From contig MNCI01034632.1 of NCBI GenBank assembly GCA_015680685.1, positions 1 through 35,159 of the forward strand: a DNA stretch of 35,159 nucleotides, given 5' to 3'. Origin of the DNA: Gnetum montanum (Eukaryota > Streptophyta > Gnetopsida > Gnetales > Gnetaceae). Made by a program: the position numbers and the translations under genes. Each line of letters begins with the position of its first letter. Position 1 is the stretch's first letter. Shown here one piece after another: positions 19,726 through 29,543 of the stretch. The notes beneath the pieces were generated by a model. It was not told the origin of the DNA. It saw only the letters and a program-made list of their open reading frames with translations, and ran no database searches.

Positions 19726-19733
19726 TATAAATA
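19726..19733 (+). promoter_or_regulatory. TATA box of the antisense module in copy 2
   Basis: GGTTATAAATAAGGG is a good plant TATA box, on the plus strand. It is opposite to the LTR promoters of copy 2 and in the same direction as the module ORF that starts about 1.1 kb downstream. Copy 1 has a matching TATA box for its module at 34886-34893 (minus). Confidence 0.55.
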
Positions 19734-20831
19734 AGGGTTTACCCTTGGTAAACTCATCATTTTCATCATAAGAGTGCATAGCCCACATCTAGAGCATAGA
19801 GCGATTATGCTGATAAAGAGTAAGGTGTTTTAGCGTAGCAACTAAAAATAATCTGCAACCGAGACAATGGCACATGAAAGAGAATGTAAACACCTAGTGC
19901 TCGCCAAGGTGGATGAGGTGATAGACACCCTTGGGCATCTGTCATAGGTAGGTGTCACGGTACGACAGGACACTCCATCGGCCCAGTAATTTTCTACGCT
20001 ACCTTTTTTTTCCATGTTGCTGTTATTGTCTCTTCTTTTTATTTTTTGTTTTTCTTTTGCAATGAAATCCATGTCTTCTATCACCATTTTGGTCGTTACA
20101 CTACCATTGTTGTCGATTCAGTTGTGATGTGTGTACGGACACTACACTAAGGTTGCATGCAGTATTTTTGAGACCACCATTGTTGTGATTGCCTCACTAC
20201 AGAGGTTCAAGTGATCCTGGAAACCTAGCATGCGAATAGTATAACGTACAGTCCTTAGCAGGGTTTGGCCATGTGCAAGATTTTACAATGGCACACGTGT
20301 TTAACATAGCGTAGCACGAGTCATTTTGTATGGCATAAGGTTGGTTGAAATGGCTATAGTGTATTAAATTTTTTTTTGATTTGAAATTCGTATTTAAGAA
20401 TTTTTGTTACACTAGGCTAGTGTGTTACAAGACTTTTAGACCAATGCGTCGGTAGTATCGTGTTGCTACGCTATTACTCGTGTGGTTCTGCTACACTACA
20501 TTCAAAGGGTAGGTTACGCTACGCTATTTGCAAATAGGAGTTTATGCTATGGTACATGTAAAGAAAGAGTTATGCTACGCTATGTAAAAATGGCTAATCA
20601 TGCTACACTACATGCGAACTCCACTCGAACATAATGCTAACATTTGTCATTCTATTATGCAAGGTGATGTTAAAACCCATTCTGATTGTCCTGTAGATTG
20701 TAGGGGTTTTGTGCTGCCTAAGTGAACTGGTGACCAATGTTCTTCTGCCCCATGCATGTGTGGAGCAGCAAGCAATCTAGTTCTATAAAGGCGTGTGGGA
20801 TTTCCTATAGTTTCTCCTCCAGCACTTTAGT
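19734..20831 (+). other. Leader of the antisense module with a GCTAC-rich stretch
   Basis: No conserved coding block is recognisable between the TATA box and 20832. From 20290 to 20615 the sequence contains many short GCTACGCTA / TAGCGTAGC words, the same pentamer family as the LTR palindromes. It could be a 5' untranslated region with introns. Confidence 0.4.
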
Positions 20832-22210
20832 ATGATCGCTTGGTCACACTTATCGATGGAGACAGTAGCCACAATTACAAAAACCCTATTGCCTAGGGCA
20901 AACCGAGGTATTCTAAAATTTCTAACCGATGGAGCAATCGAGGGTGAGCAGGTAAAAGGATCCAACCAACGCCCAAAAATCCTAAGACACTTGAGTTGGA
21001 TTTGGGAGATGCCAGAGTATAAGTGTCACCACTTATACAATACATTGTTTGTTGCCTGCCACATGGCCACCTATTTTTAGAACCCACTAGGAATCGTTTA
21101 TTTTGCCAATGGGTGAGTTCTGTAAACGTATTCCATCACGTTATGCAATGCATGCTCCACTAGGTAATAATGTTAACAGTGCATGTGCCTTTTTATTTGT
21201 TACCAGGTTTTATATTGGCAAGGGTGGACTTCACGGTGATATTGATGCCTTGGCTTTGGCAAAAATGGCCTTGTGGGTGTTTTCCTCTATTAGGAACATG
21301 CACACCACTGTGATAGGCCAATGTGGGGGTGAGTACAAAACCTATCCAACCCAGTACTCCCAGTTTTATAGTATGTGTAAGGAGGTCGGTTGGTTGGATA
21401 AGGATTGGGCATCCCTTAGGCCGATCATCATTGAAGACATGTTGGTGGATCTCCCACTATTTTCATCGATCTTTAAACCTAGTACGCTAGATCATGAATT
21501 GTTTGCATGTTCAAGTGTTATTTCATTTTTTTCTGCTATTTTTTGTTTTTTTTTAACTTTTTACTTTTTCTTTTTGTAAACTGCTACAGCAGCGAAGAAA
21601 TCCCAGGAGGTCACCATGATCACCTCTAGGCATAATGAGGCCAACATTTATTTCAAATATTGGGAGGTGGATGAGACTCAACGTTGGCTCTGCAATGGGG
21701 CCCCAGAATCACTCATCAAAAACCTTCAAGATGCTGGGCTCATGGAGTTGTTCTTGGCCATCAACCCAAGCATCCCTACTACCAAGATGCTTGCCCTAGC
21801 TGACACCTTTTCCAAAAGAGTAGACCGCTTCCACACACGTGTGCATGATGTGCTAGTGATGCTTGAGATTAATGACCAACTATTCGCAGATCTCTTCGGT
21901 GTCCCCTCTGATGGTCTCGCCATAGGAGTAAAGACTAAAAAGGAAGCAAACCATCAAGGGGACATTGAGAAATGGCTAGGGGCAGGGAAGGGCCACAAAG
22001 GGATCCATATTGAAGAGGCCAAGATAAGAGTGGCCAAAATGGTTTACCCCGTCTTCCATGCCTATGCTTTCCCCAAGCATCTCTCCCAAGGAAAAATCAT
22101 TGGGATTGAGCAAGCTTGGATAATGAGAGAGGTCATGGAAGAGGGGGCTCATTACAACTGGGCTAAGCATCTTTGCAAAGGTCTACAGGTTGAAATGGTT
22201 AAGCCTCTCA
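20832..22210 (+). pseudogene. Antisense module ORF, 5' part (copy 2), up to the assembly gap
   Basis: Three coding blocks are visible. Block 1 (20832-21080) has METVATITKTLLPRANRGIL and 'KFLTDGAIEGEQVKG', matched by METVNIITKILFPGENQGIL in copy 1 at about 33290. Block 2 (about 21103-21510) is in another frame, with IPSRYAMHAPLGNNVNSACA, KGGLHGDIDALALAKMALWV and VGWLDKDWASLRPIIIEDML. After a T-rich, intron-like stretch ending TACAG near 21590, block 3 (to 22210) is a long open domain: NIYFKYWEVDETQRWLCNGA, LFLAINPSIPTTKML, INDQLFADLFGVPSDG and VYPVFHAYAFPKHLSQGK. Copy 1 shares block 3. The product is unknown and no enzyme motif is visible. It is antisense to gag-pol and has its own TATA box. 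Confidence 0.65.
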
Positions 22211-22903
22211 ANNNNNNNNNNNNNNNNNNNNNNNNNNNNNNNNNNNNNNNNNNNNNNNNNNNNNNNNNNNNNNNNNNNNNNNNNNNNNNNNNNNNNNNNN
22301 NNNNNNNNNNNNNNNNNNNNNNNNNNNNNNNNNNNNNNNNNNNNNNNNNNNNNNNNNNNNNNNNNNNNNNNNNNNNNNNNNNNNNNNNNNNNNNNNNNNN
22401 NNNNNNNNNNNNNNNNNNNNNNNNNNNNNNNNNNNNNNNNNNNNNNNNNNNNNNNNNNNNNNNNNNNNNNNNNNNNNNNNNNNNNNNNNNNNNNNNNNNN
22501 NNNNNNNNNNNNNNNNNNNNNNNNNNNNNNNNNNNNNNNNNNNNNNNNNNNNNNNNNNNNNNNNNNNNNNNNNNNNNNNNNNNNNNNNNNNNNNNNNNNN
22601 NNNNNNNNNNNNNNNNNNNNNNNNNNNNNNNNNNNNNNNNNNNNNNNNNNNNNNNNNNNNNNNNNNNNNNNNNNNNNNNNNNNNNNNNNNNNNNNNNNNN
22701 NNNNNNNNNNNNNNNNNNNNNNNNNNNNNNNNNNNNNNNNNNNNNNNNNNNNNNNNNNNNNNNNNNNNNNNNNNNNNNNNNNNNNNNNNNNNNNNNNNNN
22801 NNNNNNNNNNNNNNNNNNNNNNNNNNNNNNNNNNNNNNNNNNNNNNNNNNNNNNNNNNNNNNNNNNNNNNNNNNNNNNNNNNNNNNNNNNNNNNNNNNNN
22901 NNN
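22211..22903. other. Assembly gap (693 N)
   Basis: This run of undetermined bases falls inside the module ORF. The matching part of copy 1, roughly 11200-10900 on the minus strand, shows what kind of sequence is expected: the end of block 3 (CIKIIRVHHNLYVRSHVYFT) and an intron-like stretch before the acidic region. Confidence 0.95.
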
Positions 22904-22949
22904 TTTTAAGTTAGTATGCTTTTTCCTAATGTGACCATGCTTAATTACT

Positions 22950-24820
22950 AGAGAAAAAAGAAGAAGAAGAAGATGAAGCAGAAGTGACGGCCCTTGAAAC
23001 AGATGTGACTAATAAAGATGCGGGGGGCCCAGCCATAGAGGAAAGGGCCCTGATCAAGAAAGAAGGAGCTCCTACCACAAAGGAAAGGGCTCTTGCCGAA
23101 GAGGAGAATGCTCCTGTGGATAAGGAGGATGTTCTCACTAATGAGGAGGACACTCCTATTGATGAGGAAGAGGTGGGTGCCACAGGAAGAAGGGCCCTAG
23201 TGAATAAAGAGGAGGCCCTTGTCAACCAGAAAGAGGCCTCCACCGATGATCCCTTCATCGAATGTAGTTTGACATCGGAAGAGCAAATGAACATGAAAGG
23301 TGCTACCATGATGTTAAGTCAGCTAGAAGGAGGGGAGCTACAACTTGATGCTGGTGATTTTGATCGCATGTTTGATAGTTTGTTGATGGACGACCCCCCC
23401 CCTTGCTATCACCCCTAAGGGTTTGCTGGGTAGGAGATTTACACTATCATTTTTGTTTCTCATCAGTTTTATTGTAGTCCTCTCGGTCATAACTAACACA
23501 TTTTTTTATGTAGCAGACACCATCGTTGACACTGTAGTACCTTCTTCGATTCGCTTGCAACCATGGGTTAAGATCCCTAATAAATTTACCTTCATGGAGG
23601 GGGTGGTCGATGACATGATTGGCCATGTAAAGTGGATTGATCTAGAAGTGGGTGAGTGAAGTAGCTACACTAGGCCTTTTAGGTTGCTAAACTTTGCTAT
23701 GCTAACTTGCTAAACTTTGCTACGCTAACTTGCTAAATTTTGCTACGCCAACTTGCTAAACTTTGCTACGCTAACTTGCCAAACTTTGCTACACTGTTGG
23801 GGCTACTGACTTTTTATGTGTGGTTGACAACCTCTTGCCTTAAGTGGGATCCTAGGCAAGTAGTTAAGGTCAAGGTCATGCTTGCATTCCCACCGGAAGT
23901 GATCGAAGTACCTTGTCGCATAGACGATGAGGTTAGTGAATGTGCATTGTACTCGGCATGCTCCTTGTGGGAGTGTAGGCGTACAAATGAAGACCTATGG
24001 AAATGGGTCTAGAGGCTCGAAAAGGAGAAGGCAAATTTAACTCCCGAGGTGAGAGACCTCCACTCTACGAATGAGTTCCTTTTGGCCCGAGATACCAACG
24101 ATGGTAGTTGGCGCACAACTGTGATTGATTATGCGAGATATTGGACAGTCATGCAGCACAACAATGAGGCCACACGTGAAATGATAGAGTAGTAGATGCA
24201 AATATACTTGTTGGCACAGAAGAACCAAAACTAGAAATATTATAGTGCAAGAGTTTACGAGTGGGGGAAGTCCTAGAAAAACCATAAGCATATGTATAAA
24301 ATGGAATGTGCCTCCTACCGTAAATAGTACCGAGATGCTTCTGTTAAGTTGTATACACATGAAGCATTCCTGAATGTCATTGGTGCTTCTAGGACTTATG
24401 ATAATTTCATGCAACAAGTGACGGTCAATGAATCCCTTGAACGGAAAGTGATTTTTCCCACGGGTGGGACTGCCACTACCTCCTTTTCTCCAAGGCTACC
24501 TAGATAGATGGCTATTGAAAAGGAAAAAGTTGTAGCAGACACTGACTTGGGAGATAGGTACTGGGTCGACATTACTGAAGAGGAGGTCTGGAAATGCTTC
24601 GGGACTAGCTTGGATCACATACCCCCTGAGACAGACATAGGGCCATATTGGGTTAGTCACTTTTTTGCGATGCAAAAATTTATTTTATTGTAGCTTTTAT
24701 TGTGACTCTAGCTAACTACTTTAATTTCCGTGATACATGATCCAGATGAAGATATAAGGCCTTTTGAAGGAGAAAATGGTGATGTAGAGGAAGGTGATGC
24801 AAAGGAAGATGATGCATGAT
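22950..24820 (+). pseudogene. Antisense module ORF, 3' part (copy 2)
   Basis: After an acceptor-like ACTAG near 22950, a strongly acidic region follows (EEDEAEVTALETDVT, then about nine repeats of the form 'a..*EE.al..*KEeA'). It ends in LQLDAGDFDRMFDSLLMDD near 23390. An intron-like stretch ending TTTTTTTATGTAG (23514) leads to WVKIPNKFTFMEGVVDDMIG and a GTGAGT donor at 23652. The next block (about 23860-24660) has FPPEVIEVPCRIDDEVSECA, a Glu/Lys/Leu heptad-like segment and VIDYARYWTVMQHNNEATRE, then IEKEKVVADTDLGDRYWVDI. A last intron leads to the acidic tail DEDIRPFEGENGDVEEGDA (24745-24815). Copy 1 has all of these in the same order. A probable coiled coil and acidic ends suggest a structural or nuclear protein, but this is only inference. 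Confidence 0.65.
23684..23800 (+). repeat. 23-bp tandem array in a module intron
   Basis: Five units start at 23684, 23707, 23730, 23753 and 23776 and read TTGCTAAACTTTGCTACGCT plus AAC, period exactly 23. The array lies between the GTGAGT donor at 23652 and the next coding block near 23860, so inside a putative intron. It contains the same GCTAC(GCTA) word as the palindromes in the LTRs. Confidence 0.85.
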
Positions 24821-24954
24821 AGTAAGGGATATTATTTATTATTTTGAAAGAATATCACAAACATTATTTAATTTAGACTTTAAATGGAAGATGAATTACG
24901 ACAAGATTCATTTTATTCTGGCTTGTGTATTATATATGTTATGCATTTTTATCT

Positions 24955-25335
24955 TTTTTTCGTCTTAGTTTTAGGCCATTTTGGGCCGTNTAGTTTTGGT
25001 TCTTCTATGCCAACAAGTATATTTGCATCTACTACTCTATCATTTCACATGTGGCCTCATTGTTGTGCTGCATGACTGTCCAATATCTCGCATAATCAAT
25101 CATAGTTGTGCGCCAACTACCATCGTTGGTATCTCGGGCCAAAAGGAACTCATTCGTAGAGTGGAGGTCTCTCACCTCGGGAGTTAAATTTGCCTTCTCC
25201 TTTTCGAGCCTCTAGACCCATTTCCNATTTTTTTTGCTAGTTTTAGGCCTTAGTGGGCCATTTGTAGTTTTAGCCCATTTCGGGCCATGGCAATGATAGT
25301 AAACAAAATTTTTTCTAGTTTTAGGCCTTAGCGGG
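24955..25335 (+). repeat. Tail repeats of the copy 2 antisense module
   Basis: Units such as TTAGTTTTAGGCCATTTTGG (24965), CTAGTTTTAGGCCTTAGTGG (25239) and CTAGTTTTAGGCCTTAGCGG (25315) recur, interrupted by an assembly duplication (24991-25225). They share their core with the 54-bp array at the other end of the module and have the same orientation. So the module is flanked by direct repeats of one motif. Copy 1 has the same tail at 8840-8965 (minus). Confidence 0.7.
24991..25225 (-). other. Probable assembly artefact: inverted copy of 23999-24233
   Basis: This 235-base segment, bounded by single Ns at 24990 and 25226, reads as an apparently exact reverse complement of 23999-24233. The absence of divergence, in a region where other repeats differ by many percent, and the flanking Ns point to a mis-joined read, not a biological foldback. 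Confidence 0.85.
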
Positions 25336-25471
25336 CTGTGAAATATGCAAACGAAGTACATGATGCAAACCATGTAAATATAGAGGATGCTAAAGCCAAC
25401 AATGGATGTAAAGTAAGCGATGTAGGTGTAGAGAAGTATACGTAATGTAGCTATGCTAACATGGACACTGT

Positions 25472-26260
25472 TCAACTCTGGAGTTGCTTTTTGACCCATC
25501 GTGAGTTCGGTGATGTATAAGGCTGAGGGGTCTTATTGTGGTATTCCTCTATGCTATCTTCTGCTACCTGAAATGGCAGTTCAAACCATGTTGCGACTTT
25601 GTTCGTGCCAATTTTGGCTTGTTTAGGCACCTCCATTTGAATGGGGGCTTGTTCTTCAGAGACTTCGATCTCTAAACCTTGCTCTACCCCTACATTATTT
25701 ATGGTCCAAGGAGTTACTTCATTGCTGTGTATCACCACTTCCCCTCCTACATAGGATAAATGGATCTCTTGATGTATTGGCAATGAAACAACCCTCAGTT
25801 GGGCCAACCACGATCTCCCCAGAATTAGGTTGAATCCTGACATCTTCTCTACCACTATAAACTTTGCGTTTGTGGGGAACTGGTCCCTACCACAAAGTTA
25901 ATCTGCATAGTCCCTTTTACCTGCACTCGTGCCCCATTAAATGACTTTAGACAAGATGTCGTCATGGGCTTCATTTGATCCAGTAGGCCCAACTTGTCCA
26001 CAATGGGAAAAGGGATGACATTGGTTGCAGCACCGTCATTGATGTGAGCTCTTTAGATCCTCTGTTGGCTAACCCAAATTGTGATGAATATCGGTGTCAT
26101 TGTTACTTGACCCTTTTTAGGGTCATCTTTAATGGACCCGTTACAAAATGTTAACTAAGCCAACCCCAATTTTTTAGACGCAGGAGGGAGCATAACTACG
26201 TGAATTGCCTTTTCGTCCACCGGTATGCTTTTGTCCATTGATATGGACATCAACATATGA
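25472..26260 (-). pseudogene. pro: Copy 2 protease and post-protease linker (decayed)
   Basis: The minus-strand reading contains 'KKGQVTMTPIFITIW', then HINDGAATNVIPFPIVDKLG. The expected D-x-G triad here reads N-D-G, so the catalytic Asp is replaced by Asn. MSGFNLILGRSWLAQLRVVS is the conserved end of the domain, and INNVGVEQGLEIEVSEEQAP and PNSRWVKKQLQS follow. It matches copy 1 (7687-8663) throughout. The two copies carry different active-site damage, so each was hit independently. Detectable homology to Pol stops at about 25472, and the reverse-oriented module begins on the other side of a spacer of about 140 bp. Confidence 0.75.
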
Positions 26261-27161
26261 ACCAGGGCTTCACGATGTCTAGTAGAGGTCATCACCAGGT
26301 CGTACAGGCTCAAAATTGTGTTCTTCTGTTTCAGAGCCTACTTGACCTGGGTAAGGGTGTTTAGTAGGTCTTGCCCATCCTCCTGCCCTTTGCTATCCTT
26401 CTCTTCTTCCATTCATCCTAAGAGATGAATTTCCCAAGGAGGAGTGGTTTTAGGCTTGGGGTTGGATCCTTTTGGATGGGCAAGCAATGATTGCTTGGGT
26501 GTAGCAGCGCTAGCTATTGACGATGAGGGGGTAGGGTTAGGGAGGCTTGAGGCAATATGTTGGTTAGACACCTCACCTGTCAAACGTTCTTCTCGTTTCC
26601 TTGGATGAGNCCTTCTCATTTCCTTGGATGAGAAGGTTGTGATGCCATCTTATGTGGGGTGGGGGAAGTTGAGCAGCTTGGCCCCCTAATGATAAATGGT
26701 GTTTGCGGTGTCAGTGTAGGTGGTGGTGTGGTTGTGATTATAGAAGATGTAGGGGCGGATGTCCGAGGAGGGACCTTTAGAACAAATGGTTGCTGCAGCA
26801 TTTTTTTGGCCGCTACTGGTGTGGGTGCACTATGCTGAGGCACACAAACCACAAATGGTTCCTGAGGTAGTTCGGGATTACTATCTACACCAATGGTGTT
26901 GATGATGTAGCCGACATTGTTGGCATTAAGTGGATCTGTGTAAACATGCATAGATTGATTCTCAGGGCACACGGGGTTGCTTTCGTCTAGAACCAACTTC
27001 CCATGATCAATCATTCATTAAATGTCATCCTTTAATGCTAAATAGTAATCTGTGTCATGATCACAAAGTTGGTGGTAGTCATAGAACTACTCCAGCCTAA
27101 AATTCCTAGGAATAGGAAGCTCGTTGGGCAAAGCCAAGGAGGGGTTCCTTAGGAGTTCATA
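26261..27161 (-). pseudogene. gag: Copy 2 spacer between gag and protease
   Basis: An open stretch (27014-26616) begins MIDHGKLVLDESNPVCPENQ and has GYIINTIGVD and repeated 'P.EPFVV.VP / QPFVLKVPP / TPFIIRGP' motifs with Thr/Pro-rich linkers. After the join at 26610 the reading continues through NQHIASSLPNPTPSSS-like low-complexity sequence. It aligns with copy 1 at 7070-7620. It is probably an unstructured linker in the Gag-Pro polyprotein. The single N at 26610 sits between two near-identical 21-base stretches, so an extra short duplication may be an artefact. Confidence 0.65.
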
Positions 27162-28150
27162 CTACCATTGATGCCTTTTGGTTACTTCTTCTGACATCTT
27201 CTTGTGTTGAATATACCCCACCCCTAGCAATTGCTTCAAGAGTTTTGAAGGCTTAACAAGTAGCAAAGTGTATTTAGAGTGATCTATACGCTCAAAATTA
27301 GGCTTAGGCGGGGTGGATGCTTCAATTGCCGACGTGGAGGGTTGAGCGGCATTGCTTGAGCTAGGTGCGGGGTTAGTTGGCATAGTGGCTACCTTATTGT
27401 TATTCTTGTTGTTGGGCTTGGATTTGTTTGCCATAGCAGCCACTGTGGATGTTGCAACCTTTCCCTTTTCTTTGTCCTTTTTGATATACATGTTCTGATA
27501 TGCAACATAGGCTAGACCTTTACTTGTCTCAGCAGTGTCTTGAATGATCTTGGTCTAGGAAAAAGCTTGACTAAGAGTCTGTGGAGGGAGGTAGTATAAT
27601 TTGGACTTAATAAAGTCATTCACTACACCCTTGAAGACGACCAGCAGATGGGCCTCCACAATAGCCTTGTGGATTTCATTCAGGGTAGCACTCCACCATT
27701 GTATAAACTTCTAGATTGATTCTAGTAGATCTTGCTTAACACTCATTAACTAATCCAGCGTAACCTCTAGTCTCAAGTTATACTTGAAATGAGTTACAAA
27801 TTGAGTCAATAGCTTCTCTAAGGTTGAGATAGAAGAGTGTGGGAGTGTGTGGTACTAGTCTAAAGCCTTGTCCATCAGAGACATGGCAAAGAAGCGAATG
27901 ATGGTCTATGACCATTGNTAGAGACATGGCAAAGAAGCGAATGATGGTCTATGACCATTGTTACAGTAGAGGGGACTCAGATCTAAATGTTATGAGATGT
28001 GTGCTGGGAGCACCCTCCCCATTGTATTTTGTCAAATGGGAAAGTGGCATCCTAGGGGGTAATGTTAGCATGGGGACTACCGTGCTGATGGGATCGTCAT
28101 GGTAGAAATCCATGACTTGTACTGTGTTAGACCCAGTAGTTTTCAAATGC
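27162..28150 (-). pseudogene. gag: Copy 2 gag core and C-terminal region
   Basis: In minus-strand order it reads VMDFYHDDPISTVVPMLTLP and LTKYNGEGAPSTHLITFRSE, and then, after the duplication at 27875-27960, FFAMSLMDKALD. STLEKLLTQFVTHFKYNLRL, 'KFIQWWSATLNEIHKAIVEA' and VVNDFIKSKLYYLPPQTLSQ follow. Last come a Lys-rich stretch (MYIKKDKEKGKVATS), an Asn/Pro/Ser/Thr-rich tail, FERIDHSKYTLLLVKPSKLL and YIQHKKMSEEV. It matches the plus-strand copy 1 Gag domain in order and content and is the capsid-like domain of a plant Ty3/gypsy Gag. Stops are mainly TAG at Gln or Trp sites. Confidence 0.8.
27875..27960. other. Probable assembly artefact: 42-base direct duplication across a single N
   Basis: The 42 bases before the N at 27918 are repeated directly after it, differing only at the first position or two. 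The duplication breaks the Gag frame. As at 26610, it looks like two contig ends that were abutted without merging their overlap. Confidence 0.85.
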
Positions 28151-29307
28151 TTAATTTCTTTAGTAAGGGTCTAGATAAGTTGGAATGCTTGGTCCAGACC
28201 CAGGGATGATGCAGACAGTTGTGGAGCTACAGGGGTAGCCACCATTGGTGGCATGGTAGAGGTAGTGACCTAACGCATAGGTGGTGTTGTTGGGGCAGCC
28301 CCTACAAAGGGTGTTGCTTGTGTTGTCCACCACCCAGTGGGTGGTGCTATTGGAGAAGCGGTCATTGGTGCTCCATAGGATAGGTTTCTTACATGATCAG
28401 TGGGGCAGAGCATAGTCCCACGCTTGGTTGTATCATTTTCAGGGCTTGGTACATTTTATGGTGAGCATAGTGCAATATTTGTGAAGGTTGCAAAGTAAGG
28501 GGAAGTGAATGGGGTCCATCATGTGGTTGGGGGTGGGCCCGCCACTAATGGTGGAATAGATGTAGATGCTGGAATGGAGGTAGAGACTATATGCAACTAC
28601 GATCTAGGTACCGTGTGCATGTAAGGAAGGGTAGCCATGATTTGTGTTTGGTATGATTAAGGGATAGATTGGGAAACAGATTGTGGAGGGATAGTTCCTG
28701 GAAATGAGACAGAGGAATAAGCATGTTGATACACTAAGGGAATGGCATGGCTACCCGTGGCCAATTAAACTATGGTTTGCAATGAAGTAGACATAATCAT
28801 AGAGGGAGTGGTTGAAAAGAGCATATTCGACCAGGAGGCCACAGTGGGAGGGATAATCCCAGGGTTAGTTTGACCCCCACCCTTGGAATGGGAATCCATG
28901 TCCTCTTGTCCATCCTGGAATGCCTCATCATAATGGGATAACATGTCCTGCTCCCTAGGCCTACTGACTCGTAATAGCTGATCAAAGATCCACTGATACG
29001 TCTCTATCACGGGGATTAAAATGCTAGGAGTAGGGATAAATTCCCTCTCATTGTAGTAAAGGAACTTGAAGTGATGTTTATCTTTGAGTTCTTAGAAATC
29101 TAAGGGGATATTCGCCTGGACCTTAGCAAAGAGGAAATTTTAAAGTTCTTCGTGCTATGCCAAACTCTCACGTGATCAATTTTGGATCTTGAGAGATCGG
29201 CATGGCCCTTGCCCTAAGCTAGGTGGTTTCTTAGCACCTATGGTACCCTGAACCAAAAAGAAGATCTCATGGTTTGAGGTAGCAATAACAGTGGTTGAGG
29301 AAATCAT
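28151..29307 (-). pseudogene. gag: Copy 2 gag, N-terminal region and linker
   Basis: An ATG at 29307 starts MISSTTVIATSNHEIFF. After frame changes come NFLFAKVQANIPLDF, FIPTPSILIPVIETYQWIFD and LLRVSRPREQDMLSHYDEAF, matching copy 1 at 5120-5390. The remainder (28764-28151) is a Thr/Pro/Val/Gly-rich low-complexity linker with repeated 'GGATTG/GGT.GT' phrases. The start lies about 240 bp after the LTR end at 29550, a normal leader length, and the primer binding site lies in between. The product would be the N-terminal part of the Gag precursor. Confidence 0.7.
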
Positions 29308-29530
29308 TTTCGCAGGGTTGAAAGAAATTTACGAGCAAGAAAAAATAGAGATCAAGAGGCAATCAAAGGCTTTCCATCCTGTAGGGTTCCAAAGGAACTG
29401 TCATTGTGACCAGCCTGTACCACATGATGCGTAAAAAACCGCAGGGATGTCACGTTTATGGTAATGAGCAATGGAGTACAGAGAGTGTGCAGGACTACCC
29501 ATAGGACATGGAAAAGGCACCAAAATCCAT

Positions 29531-29543
29531 CCTTGTACCGCCA
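29531..29543 (-). other. Primer binding site of copy 2
   Basis: On the minus strand the LTR ends ...ACAACA (29550). Six T follow, then TGGCGGTACAAGG. A TGG start a few bases after the 5' LTR is the expected form of a tRNA primer binding site. It is missing next to the other LTR edge at 11855, which is the 3' LTR. Copy 1 has a similar site at 4508. The tRNA is not identified. Confidence 0.6.

Noticed and set aside
21616-22914. A single 432-residue open frame
   Set aside because: More than half is the N gap. Only 21616-22210 is real sequence, and the reading across the gap is meaningless.
22941-23309. Ser/Ala-rich 122-codon minus-strand frame
   Set aside because: It is the shadow of the acidic Glu/Ala-repeat coding block of the module on the plus strand.
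24037-25187. A pair of 65-residue identical readings suggesting an inverted-repeat (foldback) locus
   Set aside because: The second copy is bounded by single Ns and shows no divergence, unlike every other repeat here. It is most likely an assembly artefact, and the reading is antisense to the module coding block.
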